NCBI GenBank assembly: GCA_034670405.1
Contig: JAXDDX010000024.1
Coordinates: 3,918,001-3,982,000 of the forward strand
Reading direction: 5' to 3'
Length of the DNA: 64,000 bases
DNA from: Hoplostethus atlanticus
Lineage: Eukaryota; Chordata; Actinopteri; Trachichthyiformes; Trachichthyidae
How positions within the stretch are numbered: position 1 is the stretch's first letter; each line of letters begins with the position of its first letter. The notes under the pieces are model-generated. The model was not told the DNA's origin. It worked only from the letters and a program-made list of their open reading frames with translations, and did no database searches. Below are positions 41,400 through 51,500 of the stretch, one piece after another. The translations under genes were made by a program, and so were the position numbers.

Positions 41400-43794
41400 C
41401 TGATAAATGTTTATTGATTCATTAATAATGAGGTTTGGTCTTTGTAAATACATAAATAGTTAGTTTGACAAAGATGGGGTGAAATGAAAGTTAAAGTGAA
41501 ATATGGAGATAAAGTGGACCAAAAAAGTTGTTAGAAATATTCCAATTCTAATATTATCTCGAATAGATTTTTACTTTTTAGTTTAAAATCATATTTCAAC
41601 ATAATGATCAGTGCTTCCCAACACCACAATAAGGAAGCCACTGATGGAAAACATGGTTGGTTGGATGGTTTTACTACAGTAAGGAAACTACTCAAAGAAG
41701 CTATTCAGGGGAAATAATAAACTCCCTTGGCCTATTGTGTATTTATCAAGATAGCATAACACTTGCAGAAGCAGACTATCCTCATTACTGCCAACCACCA
41801 TACCAGTCACCCATGGAGCCTGTGCTTTAAGTGGGCCATTGGCTTTGTGTTTGTCTTTCATGTGACCTTTGAATTGTTAATCAGCTATTCCTTATTGCTT
41901 GATGTTATGTTTTATGAGGTCATATTAAATTAATATGGGTAAAATAACTATGGATAATGACTATGGGCCCATTAGTTAAAAAATGTAAATATAAGTACTA
42001 AAAATATAATGAACCACTTAAGAAGCACCGGGTCAGCCCTGGGACACCAGCTGCATTTTTCACCTTCATCACATTTTGCTGAGTGTTTGTACAGTCAAAC
42101 TGACCATGCAATTCCACCACCTGAAAGCGAGCATGAAATCTCACAATTCTAAGTGTGTAAAGCATTTTCCACTACCTATGTTACAGCAAAAACAATCCCC
42201 TCTTTTGTAACAGGAGTGCTAACAAAACAGGCAAACTTATTTATTTCCTCATTAATGTTTTTTTCCATACTATGATAATGAGGCTGTGTGACTCAAACAC
42301 ATGTGAGTGGTGTTTAACACACTATTGGTTGGCCACTGCTGTGGTGTATTGCTCAACTGGATTTGCAACCACATAGTTGACATAACTAAATTATTAGGCT
42401 ACAAGTTGGCCACTGCTAAGAAGACAGGCCTAGTCAGTTGCTGTGATGCCAAACAGGCATTGAGATATCCAGAGAAATAAAATATTTGGCTACCACTGCA
42501 GAGGACAATGCTTCCCCTGATTACCTGCTTTTCCCTGTAGAGGCAATAATCAATAACTTTAGACTGCTGCTAGCTGTAAGAACTAAGAGGTCAACCCCTT
42601 AATTCTTGGGAATTTGGTAGAGGTTTCAACACAACTGCTCCTCCTCTCATACAATGAAGGTGTGTTTAGATGACTCTCGCATCCAATTCAGATAAATGCA
42701 ACAGTTGCATTGCACAGTATTGTCCATGAGGGTCATTCCGTGTCAAATCACCCAAAATAACAGACATTTTAAACCCGACCATCTCAGAATTTGATGAAAC
42801 TTGGTGTACTTGTTGGTTGGGATCAAAAAATATTACACCTCTTAAACTTCTGTATATTTTAGTTAACATGTGGGTGATTAAATTCCAGGAAAGGTAATCT
42901 CAAGGTCATGTGATCCACAAGGTCAATTTTAAGGTCATAGCAAAGGTCTAGAGGTCAACGTACCACAATATACTCGAATCTGAAAAATAATGACAGATTT
43001 TGAATTTTGAATCTCTTCCCTTTCCAACGCTACCAATTTTTTGAAGATTGGCCCAGTAGTTCCTGAGATATGAGGGTTCAAAGGTTGGCGGCCATGCCCC
43101 TTTTTGGGGGTCCGTATCTCCCAAATCACTGGTCGGATTGGCCTTGTTGTGGGATCCAAATCAACAAGAATACCAAATTTCATCAAAATCTGAGGTGGTC
43201 GGGTTTAACTCTTTGGGTGATTTGACCCGGAATAACCCATGAACACCTAGTAAATAAATCTTGAAATACATGAGTAGGGAAACAAATGCATAAGGAAATA
43301 AGTAATAAGGATTTTATTTATTTTTTCTTCATTATGTATTGCATTCATTGCTATATTTATCATTATGGCCAATCCTCTCCTCCATACTAGCCATCCAGGG
43401 CATAGGAACCAGGGCAGCAGGGTGGCACAGTCAGTAGGGAGACTTTGGTTTTGTTCAAAACAACTTTCAGAGTAGAATGTGTGGAGAAAAATAAATAGTT
43501 GACTGGAGACAGAAATGGTATGATTAAACTAGCCAAGCAGCCCTCCAAAACTTTCAAAGAGGCTTGGCCACTGGTCAGTCAAGCAAGCCCACTGACGTAA
43601 GCTAAAACTACGGTGTCGCTATTCATTATAAGCCAAAATAGCCTCAGCAACCGTGACAGCAGAGTGAGTTGGATTGTATCAGTAACTAAAGATGTGTACT
43701 TACAGGCAATGTAGGCGATCAAAGCGAGGGCAATTAGGAGCTTCATCATTCTTCTGTTTAATCCTGATATCGCCCAGATGATCCGCTTCATCAT
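19533..43794 (-). CDS. uxs1: UDP-glucuronate decarboxylase 1 (UDP-xylose synthase)
   Basis: Golgi/ER type II membrane enzyme that turns UDP-glucuronate into UDP-xylose, the sugar that starts glycosaminoglycan chains. Fifteen coding exons on the minus strand, 5' to 3': 43794-43704, 37834-37807, 37201-37153, 35534-35491, 35141-35081, 34929-34749, 30558-30454, 28647-28588, 28131-28010, 22368-22249, 21706-21663, 20844-20784, 20608-20551, 20286-20183, 19664-19533. Phases join throughout to 1260 nt, 419 residues plus stop (human 420). The start is the tandem ATG at 43794, giving [20 protein letters not shown]; an upstream in-frame stop supports it. The signal anchor is about residues 17-35. NAD-binding GGAGFVG is at 94-100. 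STSEVYG is at 200-206 and the catalytic YDEGK pair is Tyr230/Lys234. The C-terminus ends [15 protein letters not shown] replaces the common FGPRM of the family. Introns hold several transposons. Confidence 0.95.
22619..22664. other. 12-bp perfect hairpin with internal direct repeat
   Basis: GACTCAAAGAAC at 22619-22630 pairs with GTTCTTTGAGTC at 22653-22664. GAACTTTGTG occurs twice in between and overlaps the stems. It lies in a uxs1 intron; role unknown. Confidence 0.7.
24600..25175 (-). mobile_element. Tc1/mariner relic, internally deleted
   Basis: Inverted arms at 24684-24777 and 25074-25170 match well: CATGATCAAACAATAAGAAT on the left against CAAATGATCAAACAATAAGAAT on the right complement, then TTCAAAATTGAAAAGTGG, then ATTATTGGC. 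Between them the minus strand keeps Tc1 transposase pieces: [19 protein letters not shown] (helix-turn-helix region, about 25050-24970) and, in another frame, [16 protein letters not shown] (about 24880-24830). The DDE catalytic region is missing and at least one stop and one frame change are present, so it is dead and short. The outer ends are approximate. Confidence 0.75.
25873..25956 (+). repeat. (TG)n microsatellite, long
   Basis: TG repeats over about 84 bp with two TATG interruptions, ending in GCGCGC. It lies inside a uxs1 intron. Confidence 0.95.
28939..29048 (-). repeat. fish dispersed repeat with L2-type tail (minus copy)
   Basis: The minus strand reads CCATGGTGTTTCCCTGCC, GCCCAATGCACACTGGGA, AGGCTCCAACCCCCATGACC and then AGGAATAAGCAAGTAAAG. 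This is the widespread fish motif of the form CCCAATGCATGCTGGGATAG...ACCCTGAATAGGATAAGC. It is a 3' tail fragment only. A plus-strand relative lies at 46200-46360. Confidence 0.7.
29500..29612. repeat. TATCGGC-type degenerate repeat fragment
   Basis: Contains GGCCAATATATC twice (about 29573 and 29590) with neighbouring ATAGCCGATAGCACTATC. Such motifs occur near ends of many degraded fish DNA transposons. Ends were not found, so the family is left open. Confidence 0.35.
30779..31697. mobile_element. hAT-like nonautonomous element
   Basis: 919 bp. The left end reads CAGAGTGCGAATTAT and, further in, GGGGGGGGGGTC. The reverse complement of the right end reads CAGGGTTTGAATTATGGG, then GGGGGTCTGACCCCCC. 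Flanking 8-mers ACCCTCTC (30771-30778) and ACCCACTC (31698-31705) agree at 7 of 8 bases, as expected for an aged hAT target duplication. It holds an internal (AC)n tract at 31054-31078. No transposase is seen. It lies in a uxs1 intron, 220 bp from the exon at 30454-30558. Confidence 0.6.
31755..31895 (+). mobile_element. tRNA-derived SINE, 5'-truncated
   Basis: The B-box-like GGGTTTGAATCCGG is at 31763-31776. It is followed by the familiar fish SINE body (CCTTTGTCGCATGTCATCCC, CTTTCCTGTCTCTCT, AATAAAAGGCAAAATG) and an A-rich tail. The A box was not found, so the head is truncated or decayed. Confidence 0.75.
33584..34405. mobile_element. possible TIR element with GGGCCTCA ends
   Basis: GGGCCTCA at 33584 faces TGAGGCCC ending at 34405, each with AT outside (a possible 2-bp target duplication). 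The arms beyond the ends share only scattered motifs such as ACGA and GTCGTA, so support rests mainly on the termini. No coding sequence was found. The superfamily is not assigned. Confidence 0.4.
35030..35073 (+). repeat. (TG)n microsatellite beside a uxs1 5' splice site
   Basis: TG repeat ending in GCGCGC. On the uxs1 (minus) strand it is a CA repeat that begins about 8 nt after the donor of exon 35141-35081. Confidence 0.9.
35410..35437 (+). repeat. (ATA)n trinucleotide repeat
   Basis: About nine ATA/TAA units in a uxs1 intron. Confidence 0.9.
36339..36375 (+). repeat. (GT)n microsatellite
   Basis: Uninterrupted GT run of about 18 units in a uxs1 intron. Confidence 0.93.
40248..41267. 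mobile_element. hAT nonautonomous element, TAGGGCTGTC ends
   Basis: 1020 bp in the first uxs1 intron. Ends are TAGGGCTGTCGCGG and, on the opposite strand, TAGGGCTGTCACGG. Both ends carry a subterminal ACCGCGGTTGTGT motif. The 8-bp target duplication ATCACAGC is perfect (40240-40247 and 41268-41275), which fixes the ends and the hAT superfamily. No transposase gene remains. The perfect duplication suggests a fairly recent insertion. Confidence 0.88.
41332..41398 (+). repeat. (CA)n microsatellite, long
   Basis: About 33 CA units, starting about 57 bp outside the hAT element at 40248-41267. Confidence 0.95.
42730..43238. mobile_element. long-TIR nonautonomous DNA transposon
   Basis: 509 bp with inverted arms of about 85 bp. 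The left end is GGGTCATTCCGTGTCAAATC and the right complement is GGGTTATTCCGGGTCAAATC; both continue with ACCCAAA, AAACCCGACCA and TTTGATGAAA. A 4-bp flank ATGA is repeated (42726-42729 and 43239-43242), consistent with a 4-bp target duplication. The superfamily is not assigned. The middle carries four AGGTCA motifs. It lies in the first uxs1 intron, 465 bp from the start-codon exon. Confidence 0.8.
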
Positions 43795-44600
43795 CTGCTC
43801 AATGCAACATAGAACCAGGAAATCAGCCAGCCACAAGTTCAGGTCCAACTATAACATGTTGAACCTGCTCCTGTCTTCAGTCGAGTCCAGAGTTTCAGAT
43901 CTCTTAGTTTATTGACTGTCTGGCTGTCAATGACTTGACCCCCTCATTAACATAAGATTGTAGCTAGACAGACAGGCAAGCTAGCTGCTGCTGCTACGTC
44001 AACACTGAGCAGGAGCAGTCATACGTGGCTAGCGATACACACAGGTAGCAATCAGGATCAGGTGGCAACCTATAGCGTGCTAACGTTAGCAACTAGCTAT
44101 AAACTCACTACTTGTCGTTGCCATTCGTTCGCCGACGAAGCTAGTTCGTTGAGTTGCAACACATGCTCAGTTGTTACGTACTCCGATAACTCAGTGGTCC
44201 ATTTCAAAACCGCGGAGCTGAAAACTAAAAGCAACGTTACTGTAAAGCCAAACTAGTTAGCAATTAGCCCCACATTCGCAGTAAACTGGCTAGCTAGGCA
44301 CCTACTGAACTGACAGTGTATTTTTCTGCCGTTCATTATTGCCGCTAACAAAATACACAAGTTTTCCCTCGCATTAGCATTAAGGCAAGTATCGGGCAAA
44401 CAAAATGACTGTCCCTCTTAACGGTACATAAATGCACAGTTAGTTTGTTCCTGTCTGCTGGGCCGAGGCACTACAAAATGAGCGACTACTCCGAGCTCGA
44501 TTAACCAGCCTGCTGCTGTAACGACTTAACGGAGTGGACGAGCAGGACGTGTGACGTTTATTTGACAGGGAACCTAGTTTGCTTTCATTTCACTTGTGTA
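43795..44600 (-). promoter_or_regulatory. uxs1 5'UTR and probable promoter region
   Basis: Sequence upstream of the uxs1 start codon. It has more CpG sites than the flanking DNA (for example CGTTCGCCGACGAAG near 44127 and GCCGAGGCAC near 44462). No TATA box or transcription start could be fixed. Placement is inferred from position only. Confidence 0.3.
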
Positions 44601-44899
44601 ATCTTAACACGACTTTTTTTGTCCATTCGCAGATTTAGATTTAACCAGCGTGTATAAACCTTTATTAAGGCGTACCTGACCAATTCCTGGTGCATTCACC
44701 TTGTACACAATGGCTCATTCATAAACCCTCACAAACTTGCGTAAGTTTCCACAGTAGTGGACCAAACCTTGCTGCATACCTAGTTGGCTTTCTCTACATT
44801 TCTGCCATTCACTTGAATTTGCTGTTTGGTGCCATAAATATTTTCTGTGCTTTATTTGCGTTTGATATAGAGATATTTGATTATTCCTAAGATTTTATT

Positions 44900-44998
44900 G
44901 CTTTACCTTTTAGTCTTTACTCGTATTATTTCCCGTGAAGCACTTTGTAACTATGTTTTTGAAAAGTCCTATACAAATAAATTGTATTATTATACAGT
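44900..44998 (+). repeat. non-LTR retroelement 3' tail fragment
   Basis: GAAGCACTTTGTAACTATG, then GTCCTATACAAATAAATTG followed by TATTATTATAC, the ending common to many fish LINE/SINE 3' tails. Only the tail is present. Confidence 0.5.
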
Positions 44999-45222
44999 AC
45001 CATGTTTCCATATTCTGCAGATACAGTCTGTTTTCACACAGCCCTGATTTGTGGCAATCGACCAATGCAAAACAGTGAAATTGTCCCTGCAACTCACTCA
45101 GCAAGACAGTGGGCTAGTATTTGTAAATACACACAAGAGAAAATATGGTAGAGGTTTATTCTTGATACATTAAATATACTAATATTTCTTCGAGACCTCC
45201 ATCAGATTAGGCCATTTATGCT

Positions 45223-45250
45223 CTTTGTTGTTGTTGTTGTTGTTGTTGTT
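45223..45250 (+). repeat. (TTG)n repeat
   Basis: About nine TTG units followed by a short T run. Confidence 0.9.
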
Positions 45251-46199
45251 TTTTGTTGTTTTACAGAGAGAAAAAAGGGCTCCAGGCTTTGTAAGTAGTA
45301 ATCATCACATTACCTTTTGTGAACCCTTAAGTGTGGCGAATGTGATATGTAAAAGATATTGAGGATACAGAATGTTTTTCCCCTTTGGCAGAACATATTC
45401 ACTTTTTAGCATGCATTCTCCTAAACGGGTAACATCTGATATCCCTGGGATCTAAAGTCAGCATTAGCAATCAGAACTCAAATCAAAAATTTCAATCTGT
45501 CAAAATTACTTATTAAATTATTAGCGCTGTAATTGGTTTATTTGTTACGTAGATTACTTTTTAGATTAGGTTTTCACCAAATAGTTTTCATCTAACACAA
45601 GAGAGTAATTTTCCTCCAAATAACCAGTTGACTGTTCAGCACACTAAAAAGTGTAAATGCTCTATCAAAGTGGAATATCTTATAAAAAGTTTTAACTTCT
45701 GTTAAAAATGAAAATCAAAAATGTTCATGTCACATTCATTAAGTCTCAATTATTGATTTGTACATCTGATAATTATGCTAATGCTAATTATGCTCACATT
45801 TACATCTCACCAGTACTATCTTAACCTCACTTAATGAAACTAATCAATTATTCCAACTAGTCTGTGTGACTAATGGCTTTACTCTATTGATCATGAATAG
45901 TAGGTTACATTGAGCTTGTGCCATTAATTAACCATGACAAAATCTGCATGTTACATACAGCACACTCCACTGCAGAGATTAAGACCAAATAGTATCTTCA
46001 ACCAAATCTAATAGCGTACATTAACAGATCTAATGTAGTCTGGGCACTAAAACAAATTCTCTTTCAGTCAAGTCAAAGTAACTCATCATAAATCATTGTT
46101 CCCGTATATTGATCTAATAAGATGTTTGAACTGCAATTCCAATGGTTTTAGTATAAGAGCTTTTAATAATTTAAAGTTTAACAGGAATCATGAATTGGA

Positions 46200-46360
46200 G
46201 TGTGAGCGCGTCGGTCTATGTGTTCGCCCTGTGATGGACATCTGACCCGTCCATGGTGTTTTCCCTGATTCTGCCCAATGCATGCTGGGATAGTCTCCAA
46301 CCCCCTGTGTACAAAGGGGTTTGATATAGGAATAAACGGGTAAAGAAAATGAATAAATAC
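46200..46360 (+). repeat. fish dispersed repeat with L2-type tail (plus copy)
   Basis: GCCCTGTGATGGACATCTG, CCCAATGCATGCTGGGATAG and TAGGAATAAACGGGTAAAG in order. It is the same family as the minus-strand fragment at 28939-29048 and is longer at its 5' side. Confidence 0.72.
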
Positions 46361-48495
46361 ATTGAATACATGAATACATACAATACATGAATACAAGTTC
46401 GGAGTCCCAATTTTACAAGAAGCGTAAAATTATTATAAATAATTATCATAAAAAATATTTCAGGTACCAAATAAATAATGCATTACTGGCATCTCCCTTC
46501 TCCTGCTGTATTCCCTTTTGTTTAGATAAACTGTTCTGTAAATACAACTTGGAGGGCGAGGTCATTATAACATGAAACCTTTCCTTGTCCAGAATAAGGG
46601 AGTCTACTATACTGTTAAATGGTTACAAAATAATTGTTAGAGTGAGAAAAGCTGGGAAAATACTTCTAGAGTTGCAGTGAGATGCAATTGAGGGATTTTT
46701 CTGTAGGACTGAGTTTATTTCCAAAGGCATCTAACACAGAATTAAATACAGTTGTATTGAGTATAAATCTCTAGAGCTCACAAACATCTTACAATATTCA
46801 GTCTAATAGACTGAATATTAATGAAAAAGATGAAAAACTAAAAGATGAAAAACTATGATGTTGTAGAGCATTGGAATGCAGCTCAGCCATGTTTACCAGC
46901 TGCAGGCTGCCTGCATCCAAGATCTTTTACTCCATTTTCACTTATACTACACTACTACACCTTTCACCCAATGATCAGAAGTTCTCTGAACAAGACCTCA
47001 GATGTTGTTATTTACTATTTGAACAAAGACAAATACATGTTTTAACTTGAGTTGAAGCAACTGATGCTCTATTTTCCCCCTGAGAATCGTGTTTATAGCC
47101 TGTTTTTTCCAAGGTTATGATACACTCTTTCATGTCAACTGAGCTCTACAGTTCCATGCTTCACGTAGTTGTTGTCTAATTCCTAAGGAGAGGGATCTGT
47201 ATACAAATCAACAGCCAGAAAATCAATAATGAGAAGGCATTGCATGAAATAGCCTACTCTTTCCATTTTCTAACATAGACAGTCCGTACCAAATGCAGAT
47301 AGGCCTATAACATGCTTTTCATACTGTACTTCAATCTTCCATCCAGTGTTAAAATAAAAAAATGTATAAGAAGAGATGAGATAAGAAACATTTTCCCCCA
47401 AGTGTCTTGATAATCACCAGATAAGTTTCTCTTGGCATGGAGATCGAAGTCACAAGAGCTTGTTCAAGAGCTTCTTCACGTGGGCTAAACAGCTGAATGA
47501 GATACGGTGTCACATTGCGTAGTGTGTAGACATATTGTCTATGAAGTTCAGCTACTTCTGCAAGACCTACTCATGTCATGGCACTGTAACACTGCCAAAA
47601 GGTGCTGCAATGGATGCTGACTGAGGAAGAGCACTATAAGCTTGAAACATGTTGCTTATTCTGCACGTAGAAGCCCATCACTGCTGATTGCTCTTTGTGC
47701 GCCTTATTGTTTGTACCTACTAAGAAATGAATACATTTAACAACATGTAATAATTGACTCACAACCCTCACCCTCCAATTTGAGAGGAAAAATGAACTTT
47801 GTTGCAGTCTGTGTAACGAGGTGTTCACCCAATTTGTGAGCAAGTAGCTTATGTGAGAATTTAGTCTTTACATCTCTGGTGTATCTCTGGTGTATCTATA
47901 CAAACACTTCACAATATGAATGATTTAAAGGAATTATGAAAAAAGGAGCAGAAAATTCTGCTGTGGCATGCACCTTAGGAGCATGCTTTTTCACCCATGA
48001 GTTTTCCTGGTCCTCTACAGAGGCCTGATCAGCATGATTTATAAAATATGATAATGCAAACCAAATTTGCACCTAAAGAGGCATACTTGTATTTGATGCC
48101 GCCTTCAGATGTACACAGGCACAGACAGATACACACACACACTCATTTTCAGAGGATGTCCGTGATTTTCTGCGTAGAAATATGTAATTCCTGTGCCTTT
48201 CAGTCCGTAGTAATCATGCAGTACTTTCTGATGTGCATTGGAAAATATGGAATGATTGATTGATGATTTTAGGATACTTTTTCATTTTTAGTAAACAGTA
48301 TTTTTCCCATCTTAGATTTCTCTCTTTGGTCAGCTGGGACAGTTGGTCAATAAAACTCATTCTAATCACCACATTCACTAACAGGACCTGTATAGCGACC
48401 AGGTCTTCATTGCTGATAATCAATATGTCATTCTAATGATTGATTCTCCCTCCACCCAGCATTCCAATATGATGCTTTTTAGCATCATTATATTT

Positions 48496-48527
<32 letters not shown>

Positions 48528-48528
48528 T
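48496..48528 (+). repeat. (ATC)n repeat
   Basis: About eleven ATC units. Confidence 0.93.
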
Positions 48529-51500
48529 GCCCTGAGCATTTTCTTCTTTACACAAATCTAAAGCCACCCAGTACAGTACACAGCAGTATCATCATCAAGA
48601 CCACTGAGGGCATCAGTCTTGCCTTCATCGTCGTTCTTTCACTGTCCCTTATTACTGATGGCAGCTGTTTGTAAGATTCATCTCTATAACTTATACATAT
48701 AGATCTTGGAGAACCCAACCCATCCCTCTATGAAGAGATGAGTGGGCTAAGAAGCACCTTCAGTTCAGCCAGCATCTCATCCATGCACGAGGGAACGTTT
48801 TCAAGCACTCTTTTGTGGCAACAGCCATCTGGCTGTAGAACGCTACCTCCAGTGTCAACCCCTGAGCCTGCTGCTGGCATCAAGCCACATCTCCTCGACA
48901 AAACCAAATGAGTACATATATGGCTTCATCTGATACAGGCAGGCTTTTTTAATTTAGTAGTTGGTAAAAAGGCACTAACACATCTGGTGGTGCCCATACT
49001 CTTGATCGACACTGTGTTGCTCTATCATAAAAGTGGAGCATTAGACCTTTATATCACACTGGTGAGATATGGGAGTTTAAGAGGGTCACCCTACTACCAA
49101 CATAAGAGTGACAATAACTACTCTGACAGATTCAACATTCAGACAACTCACATTATAAACAGTTGGTGTGTGTATTCTCTATGAAATAGGAAAGGCAGTT
49201 TTTCCACATTCCACACTACTTACATCAGTGAGCAGCACCATGCAAGAACATAATCACAGCAGTTGGTTGACTCAGTTTCCCCGAAACTGTGTCATATTTT
49301 GGCTCAGCCTGTTTTGTCTTGTTTTGAGTTAAACAAATAATAATAATCACCTGTAATTGCAAACAATTCCAGATACACACACACAGACACACAACCCACA
49401 CTTAGACACACACACTGGTATGTGCGTAAGGACTTTGGTGTGTCTGTGTGTGTGTATGTGTTTCATGAATGCAATCTGTAAAGAGAATCATTTTTCAATG
49501 TCAACCCAATTAATTTTCTGAATGCTTTTACATATTTGAGTGTGGGCAGAGGCTGCTGGGTGGAACTGACTAAGTGTTAGTTACCGGATCACCCAGTTGT
49601 ACAGGATTATTTACTCCAGGGATGCAGCTTTCTACTTGGGTCACTGAGGGGGCTGGCAGCACAATTACCTTAGATGGAGCACATCATTCTAGTCATCTTA
49701 TTTTGTTTCCAAAGACTGCACTAAAAGCTTATCAAAGACAATCTGTTATAATATAAAGACAAATGTGAGAACTATGTTTGAACCATGAACCATAATTGTT
49801 TTGAAGCAATTTTGTGTACCATTTCTGAAAGCACCTCTAGACAGACCAGTTATTTCAAATCAGAAGCATTTGCAGCAAACATTGGAGTTAGTAAACATAC
49901 GGCAATTGCATGTGGATTTTTTTCCCAAACAAATTGCAAACAAAAAAGCATACCTACACACATGCACGACTTGAAGGAGGGGGACAAGTTAATTTCATTT
50001 TATGTTCAAAGACAAGGACATCTGGAGGCTCTTTTCGAGGTGATTCCTTTAGTGCCGACCAGAGGGGGCACAACCCATCTGTCGCTTGGTGTGTGTCATT
50101 CCCACTCTCTCCTTTGCTGCTGATGGCGCCATCGCTTCTGTTAGTGGCTTCCTTTTTGCTGTTTGATTGCCAGGCACAACCCAAGTCAACGGCCAAAAAT
50201 AAACACCTGGGACAATGGACACTTACTGGCAACCAAATGGACACGACTAAACGACACATCTACAGGAGAGGATGGTCATATGGCCAATTTCCCCCCAAGC
50301 AAAAAGTTTATTGTTGAAATTATATGATAAATAGGGATGGAAACGTATTTGTCAATTAAATAGTGATGTTGACATGGTTCGGTCTCATTGGATAACAGTA
50401 GATAAAAGTAGCTTTGCACACACTGTGGTCTGTAAAAGAACCAACCAGAACCAACCAGAAACGCTGTCACTCCCATGTGTACGCTGCCCATCGTGGTTGT
50501 ATGGCCATTAAAATATCCCTTTTCCAAGTGCATTACTTTGTTTGTGGTCTTTTGACAAAATGAGACATGGCCAACATCGTCTTATAAAAATGATGGAAAT
50601 TAACCTGATTTGCCTTTTGTTTTTATCACATTATTAACAATATTGGATAGTTGGATGAAAATATAACTAATGTGAAGTGTTTGGATAGTATGGAAAGGGA
50701 ATATCCATTAAACTGCAAATGAGAGGAAATGATTTATTTTATTATATCTTTAATTGCCTGGACATTGACAGTCAAGTCAAATTACTGTGGATAATTACTG
50801 TGATGTGGTCATATGGGAGAATAAAGTACCTCTCATTTGAAGATGCTGTTTATTGTTCAGTTAACTCCAGGATCATCATTTCTTTCACCCCCTTTCTGTG
50901 CCTTCTGGCTGTTTAAAAACTCATACTTACAGGCAGAAATCTGTCATATCATTTTAAAGTCCATTATTGATTGATTGATATATGTATATAAATAGCTCCA
51001 TGAAGCTTTGTTATGTCAGATATGGATTAACACTGCTGCATTCTCACTTGGTGGCTTGACAGTCCAACAGCTATTTAACCTGGCCAGGGCATCCAAAGTC
51101 ACCACCGATGTTCAGACTTGTTCCTGATTTTTATCGCAAATAGGCAGAGTAACTTAAAAATCGCAACCATGGGCAATGAAAAAACATCAGCAGGGTCCAC
51201 AGTGCTGCAATCTGTATCTGTGTTAGAGCTCATTTACACTAGCTTTTCAAAAGAAAATAAATCCTGGTGAACTGTTTATTGGTGATTTGTTTTCATGAGC
51301 ACATGTGGAGATATGTGAGCTAAAAAGTTTAAACGTTCTACCAAACGAAACAATACTGCAAAGTAGGCTTATAAAAGGTTTCTGAACACGTGAAATTCAG
51401 TTTCTCATACCAGTAATTTTGTGTGTCAGGACTGTCAAATAATTAATCCATCAATCCAATAGTTCAACCAATCCTCCACTAATTAATCAGGGAAATGTCC

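Noticed and set aside
43404-43450. Possible SINE head (GCAGCAGGGTGGCACAGTCAG)
   Set aside because: Only about 40 bp resemble a tRNA-derived head and no body or tail follows.
43579-43848. Longer uxs1 N-terminus starting upstream of 43794
   Set aside because: The extension has no ATG at its beginning (TTG codon) and follows a stop; the tandem ATG at 43794 matches the human N-terminal length.
47600-47745. Possible dispersed repeat (GAGGAAGAGCACTATAAGC, CTTGAAACATGTTG)
   Set aside because: Resembles a common fish repeat motif, but only one copy is seen here and no ends could be set.
50050-50075. Possible CTCF site (ACCAGAGGGGGCAC)
   Set aside because: Several core positions mismatch; too weak to report without occupancy data.
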